From the NCBI GenBank assembly GCA_030704615.1, contig CM060733.1, positions 76,360,907 through 76,424,906 on the forward strand: 64,000 nt of DNA. Direction: 5' to 3'. This stretch comes from Takakia lepidozioides. Its lineage: Eukaryota > Streptophyta > Takakiopsida > Takakiales > Takakiaceae. The notes under the pieces were generated by a model. That model was not told the origin of the DNA. It worked only from the letters and a program-made list of their open reading frames with translations, and did no database searches. Shown one piece after another: positions 41,626 to 51,604 of the stretch. The position numbers and the translations under genes are program-made. Position 1 is the first letter of the stretch. Every line of letters starts with the position of its first letter.

Positions 41626-42390
41626 TTTGAACCAATGAGCGGGAGCTTTATGTTGGTTGTTTTTGTGACCGTCCATGGATTCCCGTCGTACTTGCGGTCC
41701 ATGCCCTCAAGCTGCCCTGCTGGAGATGTGTTCAATGTGGGCAGCAGCTCATACAAAACATCACCGTCGATGATACTCGACAAGCATTTCACCTTCCTCG
41801 CTTCTATATTTTCAAAATTGATCCTTCCAAGCTGCGATTTGGAGTCTAGGTGCAGAAGCTTCAACACATCCAGTATAGATTGAGCGGGCTATGTGAATTT
41901 AGTGTTGTTGCCCATAAACTCCCCTCGGCGCAATTTTTGTGGAGGTGAAGCAGATTTGCCCAGAATGCTCTCCCGCCTCCCACTACTGGATCGAATAACC
42001 ACACATTCTTCACTGTCGCCACTAGAAAGCTCAATGCTCTCAGTTTTCACCACATTAGCACCACGGACGGAAGCCAAAGTAGGATGCTCACGAGTGGTCG
42101 ACAGCCTGTCTGTCATAGCATGGACACCAAAATTTTGTATACGACCTTACCTGTAAATGGCAGAACCCATGACTTGTTCCCGACGTCTCGAACTGGATCC
42201 AAGATGCGGGTTTCGGTGACGCCCTCTTCACTCATGTCCTCCTCCTCAACAACAAGAGAGAGAGGGTCCAGATTAAACCTTTCAAGTATTACTTTGTCAA
42301 GCAGAAACATCTGGCCTCCCTGTGCCTTCACCTTCACAAGATCAGAGGACGGTGGACAATCACAGCTTATCACAATCAATCACAGCACGA
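41626..42390 (-). pseudogene. 5' fragment of the SWIM-type transposase family
   Basis: Minus-strand frames read GGQMFLLDKVILERFNLDPLSLVVEEEDM (shown here as FLLDKVILERF and LSLVVEEEDM), then VKTESIELSSGDSEECVVI, then LPTLNTSPAGQLEGMDRKYDGNPWTVTKTT. In order these match residues about 20-260 of the 53491 protein (CRVTETYLCSKF..VYLEEERKDV; FDISDDEDECIEV; MDRKHDGHPWCVTKTS). One frame change occurs near 42114. The fragment is truncated on both sides and abuts the LRR array. Confidence 0.7.
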
Positions 42391-42399
42391 CATGGCTTT

Positions 42400-42600
42400 A
42401 CACAGCATGACACAATTTCACACAGCCAGTCACAACCCGACACAGTCCGACACAGCCAGTCACAGCTCGGCACAGTCACAGCCCGACACAGCTTGGCACA
42501 GTCCGTCACAACGTACATAGGGTACGGTTATCATTGGCAGGAAATGACTGTGTGGGAACGACATCTTGCAGAGGGAACGTGCTTTCTTCTTGGACAGGGA
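42400..42600. repeat. CACAG minisatellite and dispersed repeat, copy 3
   Basis: A run of (T)CACAGCCCGACACAGC-like units at about 42355-42510 is followed by a diverged copy of the block at 690-790 and 51320-51400 (TATCATTGGCAGG, GGAACGACAT). Confidence 0.6.
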
Positions 42601-42609
42601 TGCCTCGGC

Positions 42610-43928
42610 GTGAGCCTGGTCGCGTGAGCGCAAGGCCGGTAATCACCGCACATACGTCTCTCCGTCCAATTGCCATAGACATCCTTCTTGGCTGGCATCA
42701 CTGTGGCTGAAGCATACTCTCCACCAGAGAGCTCTACCAAACCAGCCTCACAGAGATCTTGAGTCCTCATCTGAATCAAAGACCTCTCCATGTCACTGTA
42801 TCTATAGGGTCTCCAAAAGATTGGCGTGTCAGTGGCCAACTCAATACAAATCTCTTGACCCTTCAGTGCTCCCAAGTCCTTCAAACTGAAGGCAAAGCAA
42901 TTCCTGTAAGCCCTCAGGAACCGCCGTATATGACGTCTCTCTCCTCCGGTGACAATGGGTCCAATGTCAGGCTCCCAATTGTCCTCCGTAATTGCAACCT
43001 TAAGTCCAGTGGGCTTAGAGGTAGAGGACGCGTCTAGTGGTTGCTATACTGCAACCTCTTGAGTAGTACTCCCTACCTGCTCGGTCAATGACAAGGCCTC
43101 ATCCTGCCCCATCATCTCATCCTCGAGGACTTCCTCAACCCGAGAAAAATCCCCAACCTCATCCATCACCGCCACCTTGGCTGCCAACTCCCTCGAGCAC
43201 CTCCCACGTGTGTCATGGATGCCTGCACCCCGTGGTCCTCACATGTTTGCCCCCACTCACTGCCTATACCGTCTCGGTAGGCAGAGAGACCATCGAGGGA
43301 AGTGTTCTCCACACTCTGCGTTGCTCAGCCATAGCCAAGCTGATAATCCAGGTCAAGCAATTGAGATCCATTGCTTGCTCCAACACCTAACGACGTGATG
43401 CCTCAGAAAGAGACGGCACCGCCGTGGTACCAGTGGTAAAATCCATCGCCCGCTCACGCTCGTCAGCATTAGGCTCCACTAACTGCTGCAACTAAGCATC
43501 CCACAGGAGGCCAGGTCCACTATCCCAAAAAGCATGCGATCCTGGGAAGCTGAGCAGTGTAGGTAATGTTGCTCGTGGTTGACCCACATTGTTGACCACT
43601 GCCAAAGGCGAACGGTCATCGTGTCTCACACGCTGAGACTGTCTCCCTGTGTCCAGAATGCTATCCACTACGAGGTGTGCTGGCCACTGCACCCCATCAA
43701 ATGCACACTTGAGCAGTGCGGGTGACATCAAGTTAGTCCATCATAACCATGGACGATGAGCCCGTGACCCCACTGCAGCTGCATCCATCAACACTGCTGA
43801 CCCAAGCCACGATCGGACTTGATGCACACTGGCCATCACCCTGGCCCGAAAATCGCCCATCAATGGCACATTCTCCAAGATGTATGCTGGAGATACAACT
43901 TGATGAAGCTGCAAGTGGCGCAAAACCC
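42610..43928 (-). pseudogene. second Ty3/gypsy pol fragment (RT start) with degenerate upstream part
   Basis: At 42884-42650 the minus strand reads ALKGQEICIELATDTPIFWRPYRYSDMERS in part (FWRPYRYSDMERSLIQ), LVELSGGEYASATVMPAKKD and RRMCGDYRP, the beginning of a Ty3/gypsy RT. It is cut off after GDYRP. Between 42890 and 43928 the minus strand has many stops; a gag/protease region is expected there but no active-site DTG/DSG motif can be assigned. Confidence 0.55.
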
Positions 43929-44118
43929 GTGTCGTGCGCATACATATCGCTACACAACTACATCGCTGTCCAAAACCACACAACACATGTGCACACCACA
44001 CACTAGTATACCACTAGTCCACCACTAGTCCAGCCACTAGTCCAACCACTAGGCTACAACTAGTCAGTCACTAGGCTACCACTATGCTGCCCACTATGGC
44101 AGTCACTAGTCCACACAA
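43929..44118. repeat. 190-bp segment A of the LTR, extra copy
   Basis: This is a near-identical direct repeat of 44436-44625. Both contain many CCACTAGTCCA / CACTAGGCTAC units. It adjoins the B segment of the LTR (44119), giving the order A-B-A. Confidence 0.8.
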
Positions 44119-44625
44119 TGATAAAGAAGAAGAATACAAGCACGAGCTTACAAATCTGAAGCATAAACTCATGCATATATAACCTCATCACTCAAATACA
44201 AGTCAAGCCAAGTGCACCCCACGCCATGGGGAATCCACACTACGGCGCCATAGCTAGGCGCGGTGAGGCTCAACTCGAGAAAGATGAGCCTTCCGCGCTT
44301 GCCGTGAAAATAACCACTCCAGGGCCTAAATCTGCCTTGACCCCTGGATTGACACTTGGGCCAATCCCAAATGTCAATATGTAAAAGCTAGCTATTTCCT
44401 AGCTAGTTTCACACTAGTGGTAAAATAACTTGACAGCTGTCGTGCGCATACATATCGCTACACAACTACATCGCTGTCCAAAACCACACAACACATGTGC
44501 ACACCACACACTAGTATACCACTAGTCCACCACTAGTCCAGCCACTAGTCCAACCACTAGGCTACAACTAGTCAGTCACTAGGCTACCACTATGCTGCCC
44601 ACTATGGCAGTCACTAGTCCACACA
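44119..44625 (-). mobile_element. 3' LTR of the PHD-bearing Ty3/gypsy element
   Basis: On the minus strand it starts TGTGTGGAC at 44625 and ends TTCTTTATCA at 44119 (507 bp, TG..CA). It is preceded by a purine tract AGGGGGG (44630-44636), as expected for plus-strand priming. Segment B (44119-44435) has a 317-bp counterpart at 50180-50496. Positions 44274-44289 are fully complementary in sense to the primer site at 50164-50179. Confidence 0.7.
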
Positions 44626-44885
44626 ATCGCCCCCCTAGCTGGTGCTTAGGTCCCTCTAAGTCCAGGTAGCCACAAGATGTGATAGTGACCATAGCCTCAC
44701 TAAGTCCTCCACCACTATCCCTACTACACTCAAACTCGATAGATCAAGAGGCCGGGTGCAAGAGTTGCCCCATCGTTAGTCGCCGTCTTGCAACCTGTGA
44801 ACTTGAGCTTGGGATCTCATGTATTGACTCCTATGAGCTTGGCCTCCCATGTCTTGTTAGCTGCCTCCAGTCATGTCCACTGCCA

Positions 44886-47210
44886 CTATCCCAAGCAGTG
44901 TGGACACAACCAATCTCCATCAGGAACCTTCTCAAGAGGTGGTGTCAAGCATCCCATATGCCAACCCCTTGAGCATCGATCACACACCAACATGGTGGCT
45001 GCCCCTTTGGCAGACCCACAGAGCATGCACCTCAAACCTGCAGGTACCACTGCCAAGTTTGGGTCAACTTTGCCATCGACATTGGGAAGGTGACATGGCG
45101 CACAATTACGCACATGGTCTTTCCAAGTCATGCCATCCCGACCCTCTAAGATCAGGACCCCTGAGGGCAACACCTCTCGAACCCTCAGAATAACATGCCC
45201 TGTAGTAACATCCAAAGTCGTAGGAGCAGTCTGCTGCAAATAAACATAGTCACCAGGGCTAAACCTTCGAACCCCATGACGATATCCTCCTCCACGTATA
45301 GTGGCATACCTCAACGTATCACGGTGTTGTGCAATGGCAAGGTTCTCAAAAGCCATGGGCATGACTTTCTTGAACAACTCTGCACGCTTATCACATGCAC
45401 ATACCCACACGTCCGGATCATCAAGGTTAAGGACTTGAGCAGTGTCCCTACGAATGGTTGCAGACAAATCCGGCTCTCGGCCAAAAAGAAGGAAATATGG
45501 TGAGAAGGAGGCAAGTGATGCTTGTTTGCTGAACCTGTGGCCCATGGCTAACCAAGGAACCTGAAGATCCCAATCTCCTAGGTGTCCCTTCTGCAAGCCA
45601 TACTTGCGCAAACCCCTCTTCACCGTCTGAACAACTCTCTCTGCTAAGCCATCGGCCTCAGGATGATCCCGAGAAGTGGTGCGGTGGTCTATCAAGGCTT
45701 TATCACACAAAGCCCGAAACTCCCCCAAGAACTCTCTCCCTTGGTCCGTGAATACCTCAGCTGGAGCACCAAATCGGCTAAGCACACGATCCAAGAATGC
45801 ATACGCAGCCCCCTCACTAGCCTTGTCAGGCAATGGAACCAACTCAATCCACTTGGAGAAGTGCTCCACCATCACCAACACATATCTGTGGTGGCGCATA
45901 GTCAGTGGCAACGGTCCTGCGAAGTCAAGACTCCACCTGTAGCCCAATCCCATGATTGGTAAATGATGCAACTGTGGTGTAGGGGCGTTGAATGAAGCAC
46001 GCACCCTGTCACACACCATGCACCTAGCCACGAACTGTTGCACCTCTGTATGCATACCACGCCACCAATACTGCCCTTGCAATAAACTGTGAGTGCGTCG
46101 CACTCCAAAATGCTCCAACTCCTCATGGGCATGCCGCACTAACCGTGCACGCTGTGTGGGGTGAGGCACAATCCTCACCCGACCATCCTCCCACACTCGA
46201 AGTAGGTGTATCCCCTTCCACTTGAACCTCTTGGCTCGTTGCAGGATCCGATCCCTCTCCCTGGCAGTCACAGTGGTTGTCGTGTCTCCCGTGCGGAGGT
46301 AGTCCAACACAGCCAAATCCTCATGTATATCTCTGGCACCACCTGGCTCATCACTAGCCTCAGGGTCCTCAGACACTCCGTCTACAGTCATCCCTGTTGT
46401 AGGTCCAACCTGACCTCCCGATGCCAAGATACACAAAAATGCAGATGCGTGCCATCCCGGCACCATCTCCTCGTCCGTCTCACCATGCCACCGAGCTCCT
46501 GTGTCATCCTGCTGGCTCATGCATGGATTGCGACTCAATCCATCCGCATCCCGATTGACCAAACCTGGTCGATGCACAACCTGAAAGTCATACTCCTGGA
46601 GTATGAGTGCCCACCGTGCAAGCTTCCCCGTAAGCTTGTCTGACTCCATCAACCACTTGAGTGGCTGGTGATCCGTGACAAGGGTGAAAAGATTGTCGTA
46701 TAGATAGCACCTGAAGTGTGCCACGGCCCACACTGCAGCTAAGCGCTCTCCCTCATATGAGCTGTACTTAGCCTCTACAGCGTTGTTCGAGCGGCTAGCA
46801 TAAGCCACTACGAACTCTCTTCCCTCATCATCCACCTGTGTGAGCACCGCTCCAAGCCCCAACATGCTCCAATCCGTATGCAGCTGAAAGGGACGCCCCC
46901 TGATAGGTCGTCTCAGGATAGGCGCCGAGGTCAACCTCGCCTTGAGCTCTTGAAAAGCTCGTTCCTGCTCATCTTCCCACTGCCACTCCTGGTCCACCTT
47001 GGTCAGCTTGGTTAGAGCCTTTGCAATGGTACTAAATCCCTTGACAAACCGTCTATAATAGTTTGCCAACCCCATGAAAGCTCGAACTCGGCTCACATCC
47101 GTGGGGCGTGGAATTTGTGCAATGGCCTCTACCTTAGTCTGCTGTACCCCCAATCCTCCAGGATATATCATGTGACCCAGATACTCAATCTGGTTGTGGA
47201 AAACTTGCAC
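44886..47210 (-). CDS. Ty3/gypsy pol: RT end, RNase H, integrase, PHD finger
   Basis: An uninterrupted frame of 774 codons. It opens in the RT (IEYLGHMIYPGGLG, AFMGLANYYRRFVKGFS), then RNase H (FQLHTDWSMLGLGAVLTQVD, EFVVAYASRS, LVTDHQPLKWLM), integrase zinc module (HEELEHFGVRRT..CMVCDRV) and DDE core (LDFAGPLPL, FTDQGREF, HPEADGLAERVVQ), all catalytic residues present. After a GPY/F-like module it ends in a C4HC3 PHD finger (CMLCGSAKGAATMLVCDRC, SRGWHMGCLTPPLEKVPDGD, WLCPHC). Chromodomains are common at this place in plant elements; a PHD reader is unusual and could steer integration through histone H3 tails. Upstream RT is in other frames, so the polyprotein is not intact. Confidence 0.9.
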   Translation of the reverse strand: MQVFHNQIEYLGHMIYPGGLGVQQTKVEAIAQIPRPTDVSRVRAFMGLANYYRRFVKGFSTIAKALTKLTKVDQEWQWEDEQERAFQELKARLTSAPILRRPIRGRPFQLHTDWSMLGLGAVLTQVDDEGREFVVAYASRSNNAVEAKYSSYEGERLAAVWAVAHFRCYLYDNLFTLVTDHQPLKWLMESDKLTGKLARWALILQEYDFQVVHRPGLVNRDADGLSRNPCMSQQDDTGARWHGETDEEMVPGWHASAFLCILASGGQVGPTTGMTVDGVSEDPEASDEPGGARDIHEDLAVLDYLRTGDTTTTVTARERDRILQRAKRFKWKGIHLLRVWEDGRVRIVPHPTQRARLVRHAHEELEHFGVRRTHSLLQGQYWWRGMHTEVQQFVARCMVCDRVRASFNAPTPQLHHLPIMGLGYRWSLDFAGPLPLTMRHHRYVLVMVEHFSKWIELVPLPDKASEGAAYAFLDRVLSRFGAPAEVFTDQGREFLGEFRALCDKALIDHRTTSRDHPEADGLAERVVQTVKRGLRKYGLQKGHLGDWDLQVPWLAMGHRFSKQASLASFSPYFLLFGREPDLSATIRRDTAQVLNLDDPDVWVCACDKRAELFKKVMPMAFENLAIAQHRDTLRYATIRGGGYRHGVRRFSPGDYVYLQQTAPTTLDVTTGHVILRVREVLPSGVLILEGRDGMTWKDHVRNCAPCHLPNVDGKVDPNLAVVPAGLRCMLCGSAKGAATMLVCDRCSRGWHMGCLTPPLEKVPDGDWLCPHCLG

Positions 47211-47760
47211 TTCCCCGGATGCAACTTCAATCCGTGCGCTCTCAAGCGCTCCAATACCACCTGAAGGTGTCTCTCATGCTCCTCCATCGTAACACTAAAG
47301 ATGATGATGTCATCTATGTAGCACCGAACAAAGTCCACCCCTGCCAGAATCCTATCCATGACTCTCTGAAACTCTGCAGGAGCATTCTTAAGCCCAAATG
47401 GTAAGAACCGCCACTGATATAGCAATCCTTGCCGTGCTCATTGATCCCCCAGAATGCCGTCTTCTGCTTGTCCGCCTCCTTGATTGGCAACTGGTGATAT
47501 CCGGATCGTAAATCCAAAGTGCTAAAGGCCTTAGCATGCCCGATGGCATCAAAGATCTCCTCTGGTGTTGGCATGGCATACTTATCGGACTTGGTCTGAC
47601 GATTTACAGGCCGGTAATCACCGCACATACGTCTCTCCGTCCAATCGCCATAGACATCCTTCTTGGCTGGCATCACTGTGGCTGAAGCATACCACCAGAG
47701 AGCTCCACCAAGCCTGCCTCCCAGAGATCTTGAGTCCTCATCTGAATCAAAGACCTCTCC
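47168..47760 (-). pseudogene. Ty3/gypsy RT N-terminal half, two frameshifts
   Basis: Minus-strand pieces include MPAKKDVYGDWTERRMCGDY, RPVNRQTKSDKYAMPTPEEI, STLDLRSGYHQLPI (frame 47676-47314), then LYQWRFLPFGLKNAPAEFQR, RCYIDDIIIFS and LHPGKCK (frame 47425-47168), which overlaps the start of the 47210 frame. One slip is near 47420 and one near 47205. The YIDD catalytic box is intact. gag and protease are missing; the minisatellite begins at 47785. Confidence 0.85.
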
Positions 47761-47784
47761 ATGTCACTGTATCTATAGGGTCAG

Positions 47785-48645
47785 CACGGCTTGTCACAGC
47801 CCCTCACAGCCCCTCACAGCCCCACAGGCCACCGGGCACAGCCTGTCACAGCCCCGCACAGCCCCTCACAGCCCCACAGGCCACTGGGCACAGCCCCTCA
47901 CAGCCCATCACAGCTCGCCACAACCCCTCATAGCCCCAAAGGCCTCAGGCACGGCCTGACACAGCCCCTCACAGCCCCTCACAGCCCCAAAGGCCTCAGG
48001 TATGGCCTGTCACAGCCCGTCACAGCCCCAAAGGCCTTAGGCACTGCCTGTCACAGCCCCTCACAGCCCCACAGGCCTTAGGCACGGCCTGACACAGCCC
48101 GTCACAGCCCGTCATAGCCCCAAAGGCCTCAGGCACGGCCTGTCACAGCCCCTCATAGCCCATCACAGCCCTAAAGGCCACAGGCACAGCCTATCACAGC
48201 CCCAAAAGGCCACCGACACAGCCCCTCACAGCCCATCACAGCCCCCAAGGCCACCGGCGTAGCCTGTCACAGGCCCTCACAGCCCGTCACGACCCCAAAG
48301 GCCACCGGCGCAGCCCGGCATAGCCCCTCGCAGCCCGGCACAGCCCGTCACAGCCCTGAAGGCCACCGGCACAGCCCCTCACAGCCCCAAAGGCCTCAGG
48401 CACGGCCTGACACAGCCCCTCACAGCCCCTCACAGCCCCAAAGGCCTCAGGCACGGCCTGTCACAGCCCCTCACAGCCCATCACAGCCCCAAAGGCCATG
48501 GGCACAGCTTGTCACAGCCCCGCACAGCCCGTCACAGCTCACCACAGCCGCCTCACAGCCCCAAAGGCCTTAGGCACGGCCTGTCACAGCCCGTCACAGC
48601 CCGTCACAGCCCCCAAGGCCACAGGGACAGCCCATCGCAGCCCCA
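47785..48645. repeat. CACAGCCCGT minisatellite, long array
   Basis: About 860 bp of 10-bp units (CACAGCCCGT / CACAGCCCCT) are punctuated by a longer motif AAAGGCC(T/A)CAGGCA(C/T)GGCC that gives a coarser, irregular period. It occupies the place where gag/protease would be in the flanking element. Frames through it (SPSQP-rich) are by-products of the repeat. Confidence 0.9.
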
Positions 48646-50163
48646 TCCATGGCCGCTCTGGCAGTTTAGCCATTTCTCCAAGGGGTTTAGCCACGCCAAG
48701 CTAGGGTTTGTGTCTCTTGGACTCTAGGCTTCTTTCCACCGAGCTATGGCGGCTGTGAGGAAATCAGCAAGGTATTCTTGCTCTTTTGGCTCCCACATAC
48801 CACCATAGTAGCCCTAAGCCATGAGGTGGTTGCCACAAACCAAGCCTTCTTTCTCACTTAGCCTCCCCAAACACGCCACTAAACTCAATGGCAAACAACC
48901 AAGCCCTGCTAGTTCCCAGCCCTTGTGAGCACTCATTCAAGCACTCTCCTTGGCCATAGCAACTATCTTAGAGCCTATTCCAGCCCCCTACACCTGCTGC
49001 TTCAAGAGTTGCGCTCCCTTCAAGCTTGAAGTTGAAACCCCAACTCACATAGGCCCTACAAGTGCTTTTGTTTCACTCCAAGTGGAAACCAGCTCTAGAC
49101 CTTCCGTTCTAGCTCTCTAAAGCTTGAAAACAAGAGCCTCAATGGGCTGAAGGCATGCTCCACACATGCCCCACTCTCACCATAAGAGAATCAGCTCCTT
49201 TGCTTCATTTCTAGCACCCACAAACCTGAAAATACAAGCTTCAGCAGACTGAAAGCATGCTCCACATGCCCTACAGGGAAACCAGCCCCTTCTTTCCTTT
49301 CTTGCACTCCCACACCTGAAAGTGCAAGCCTTCACCAGGCTGATAGCATGCTCCACACATGCATTGCCCTCACATAAGGGAAGTCAGCCCTTCCATCTTC
49401 CTTGCTTGCCCTCCAAGCTTGAAGATGGAAGCTTCAATGAGCTGAATACATGCTCCACACATGCAACCTCTTCACACAAGAGATATCAGCCCCCTATCTT
49501 GGCTCCTTGGCTCCTTGATGCTCTCTAAGACAAGACTAAGCACTCCACAGCCTTTGCCAAGCTCCTGAAACCCTAAGGCTTACATTTCCAGCCACAAGAC
49601 ACTTCTCTTGTGGTGCAAGAGCTCTTCTTCCAAGCTCTGAAACCCTAGGTGCACATTCCATGGCCTTGCCGCACCTCTTAGCTCCTGTTCCAGCCCTGCT
49701 CTTGCCATGACAAGAGCCCTTTCAATGCTGAAGCTCGAGATTGAAACCCAATCTCACCATACTCCACAAAGTGCACTGATTTGCCCCAAGCCAAATCAGC
49801 CCTTTCGCTTGGTCTTGCAATCCTTCACACAATGAAAGCTCGCATTCCCAAGTCCAGTTCTCAGCTTTGCCACCAAAGCCACTATAACCTGCTCTTGACT
49901 AGTCCTCTTCCCAATCGTGCTTGCTCATGCATGTACACAATCTGAAACCATCAAGGTGCTCTGGAATTACCTGCAACATGGTGCTTTCATCTCTGAAGCT
50001 GAAGATCGAATGCCAAGGTCTACCACCTCGTAACCCACATCGCCTCCGCTTCTAACAACCAAGAGCTCCACGGTGCTCCTTGCATAACAACTTGGTTTCT
50101 CTCATTCTCAAGCAAAAACCACAAGTGCTACAACTAACTCGTATCTGGCACTCACAGATACGA
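48646..50163 (-). mobile_element. retroelement leader region, non-coding
   Basis: From about 48980 to 50135 this is the inverted counterpart of 1748-2870. It has repeated GCATGCTCCACA(CA)TGC blocks. No conserved protein is seen. 48646-48980 is unassigned. Confidence 0.55.
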
Positions 50164-50179
50164 GCTCATCTTTCTCGAG
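50136..50179 (-). promoter_or_regulatory. putative self-priming primer-binding site plus hairpin
   Basis: On the minus strand, directly after the LTR end (50180), CTCGAGAAAGATGAGC (50179-50164) is the reverse complement of the LTR stretch read from 50350-50335 (15/16) and from 44289-44274 (16/16). A perfect CTCGTATCTG/CAGATACGAG hairpin follows. Confidence 0.55.
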
Positions 50180-50496
50180 TGATAAAGAAGAAGAATACAA
50201 GCACGAGCTCACAAATCTGAAGCATAAACTCATGCATATATAACCTCATCACTCAAATACAAGTCAAGCCAAGTGCACCCCACGCCATGGGGAATCCACA
50301 CTACGGCGCCATAGCTAGGCGCGGTGAGGCTCAACTCAAGAAAGATGAGCCTTCCTCGCTTGCCGTGAAAATAACCACTCCAGGGCCTAAATCTGCCTTG
50401 ACCCCTGGATTGACACTTGGGCCAATCCCAAATGTCAATATGTAAAAGCTAGCTATTTCCTAGCTAGTTTCACACTAGTGGTAAAATAACTTGACA
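50180..50496 (-). mobile_element. LTR segment B, 5' LTR truncated
   Basis: This 317-bp sequence is nearly identical to 44119-44435 and has the same length. The 190-bp A segment expected beyond 50496 is missing; RT sequence in the opposite orientation begins there instead. Confidence 0.75.
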
Positions 50497-50499
50497 CCC

Positions 50500-50924
50500 G
50501 CACCAACTCCCAAAACAGACCCGACCTTGAGTCCGATAAGTATGTCATGCCAACACCAGAGGAAATCTTTGATGCCATCGGACATGCTAAGGTTTTTAGT
50601 ACTTTGGATTTACGATCCGGATATCACCAGTTGCCGATCAAGAAGGCGGACAAGCAGAAGACGGCATTCTAGGGGATCAATGAGCATGACAAGGATTGCC
50701 TATATCAGTGGCGATTCTTACCATTTGGGCTTAAGAACGCTCCTGCAGAATTTCAGAGAGACATGGATAGGATTCTAGCAGGGGCGGACTTTGCTCGGTG
50801 CTACATAGATGACATCATCATCTTTAGTGCTACAGTGGAGGAGCATGAGAGACACCTTCAGGTGGTATCGGAGCGCTTGAGAGCGCACGGATTGAAGTTG
50901 CATCCGGGGAAGTGCAAGTTGTTA
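50500..50924 (+). pseudogene. Ty3/gypsy RT fragment in plus orientation
   Basis: It reads LESDKYVMPTPEEIFDAIGH, STLDLRSGYHQLPIKKADKQ, a stop (TAG, 50671-50673), LYQWRFLPFGLKNAPAEFQR and RCYIDDIIIFSATVEEHERH, LHPGKCK. It is closely related to 47168-47676 but inverted relative to it. It ends at 50924 where an LTR-like fragment starts. Confidence 0.8.
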
Positions 50925-51045
50925 GAGGGCTGCTTGGGACTTTAACGCTTTTACGGGTTCTGTGGGGTACCCTTAATTTTTACACAGACTGAGACCAACA
51001 GGAGCCTTAAGGGTTATAGCAGCGGGCTTTAGGCAGGGGTTACAC
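50925..51045 (-). mobile_element. LTR fragment
   Basis: Reverse-complement match to about 1380-1485 of the left LTR (TACGGGTT(C/T)TGTG(G/A)GGTACCC, AGACTGAGACCAACA in part). It is followed by minisatellite. Confidence 0.55.
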
Positions 51046-51571
51046 AGCCGACACAACCAGTCACAGCCCGCCACAGATTCGCACAGCCGACACAGCTCGA
51101 CACAGTCAGTCACAGCCCGCCACAGCTTCACACAGCCCGTCACATCCAACACAGCCCGATACAGCCCGACACAGCCCGTCACAGCCAACACAGCCCGATA
51201 CAGCCCGACACAGCCAACACAACCAGTCACAGCCGCCACAGCCCGTCACAGCCAGCCATAGCCCGACACAGCCTTACACAGCCAGTCACAACTCGGCACA
51301 ACTTGACACAGCCTGTCACAGTACATGGGGAATAGTTACCATTGGTAGGGAACGACTGTGAGGGAACGACATTGCAGAAGGAACGTGTTACTTTAGGGAT
51401 GACGGTTAATTAGTTAGGTGGTTAGAACAGCTTGCAGGCAGATAAGGGGAGCGACAACGGAGGAGAGGGGGACACTTCTTGGAGCACTTCTTGGTCATGG
51501 AGGAGAGGAGATCAGGCGGAGAGCAAGAACGAGAGCACGGAGAAGGAGGAGAGATGTACAGTAGATGTTTG
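51046..51571. repeat. CACAGCC minisatellite and dispersed repeat, copy 2
   Basis: Units of CACAGCCCG(A/T) / CACAGCCAGT run from 51046 to 51315, followed by the block shared with 690-955. Confidence 0.75.
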
Positions 51572-51604
51572 TTTCCGTTGAGTACCATCACGTAGCTACA
51601 CATC

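Noticed and set aside
47663..48727. Long SPSQP/TAPQATG-rich open frames
   Set aside because: These are translations of the CACAGCCCGT minisatellite; frame and length depend only on the repeat.
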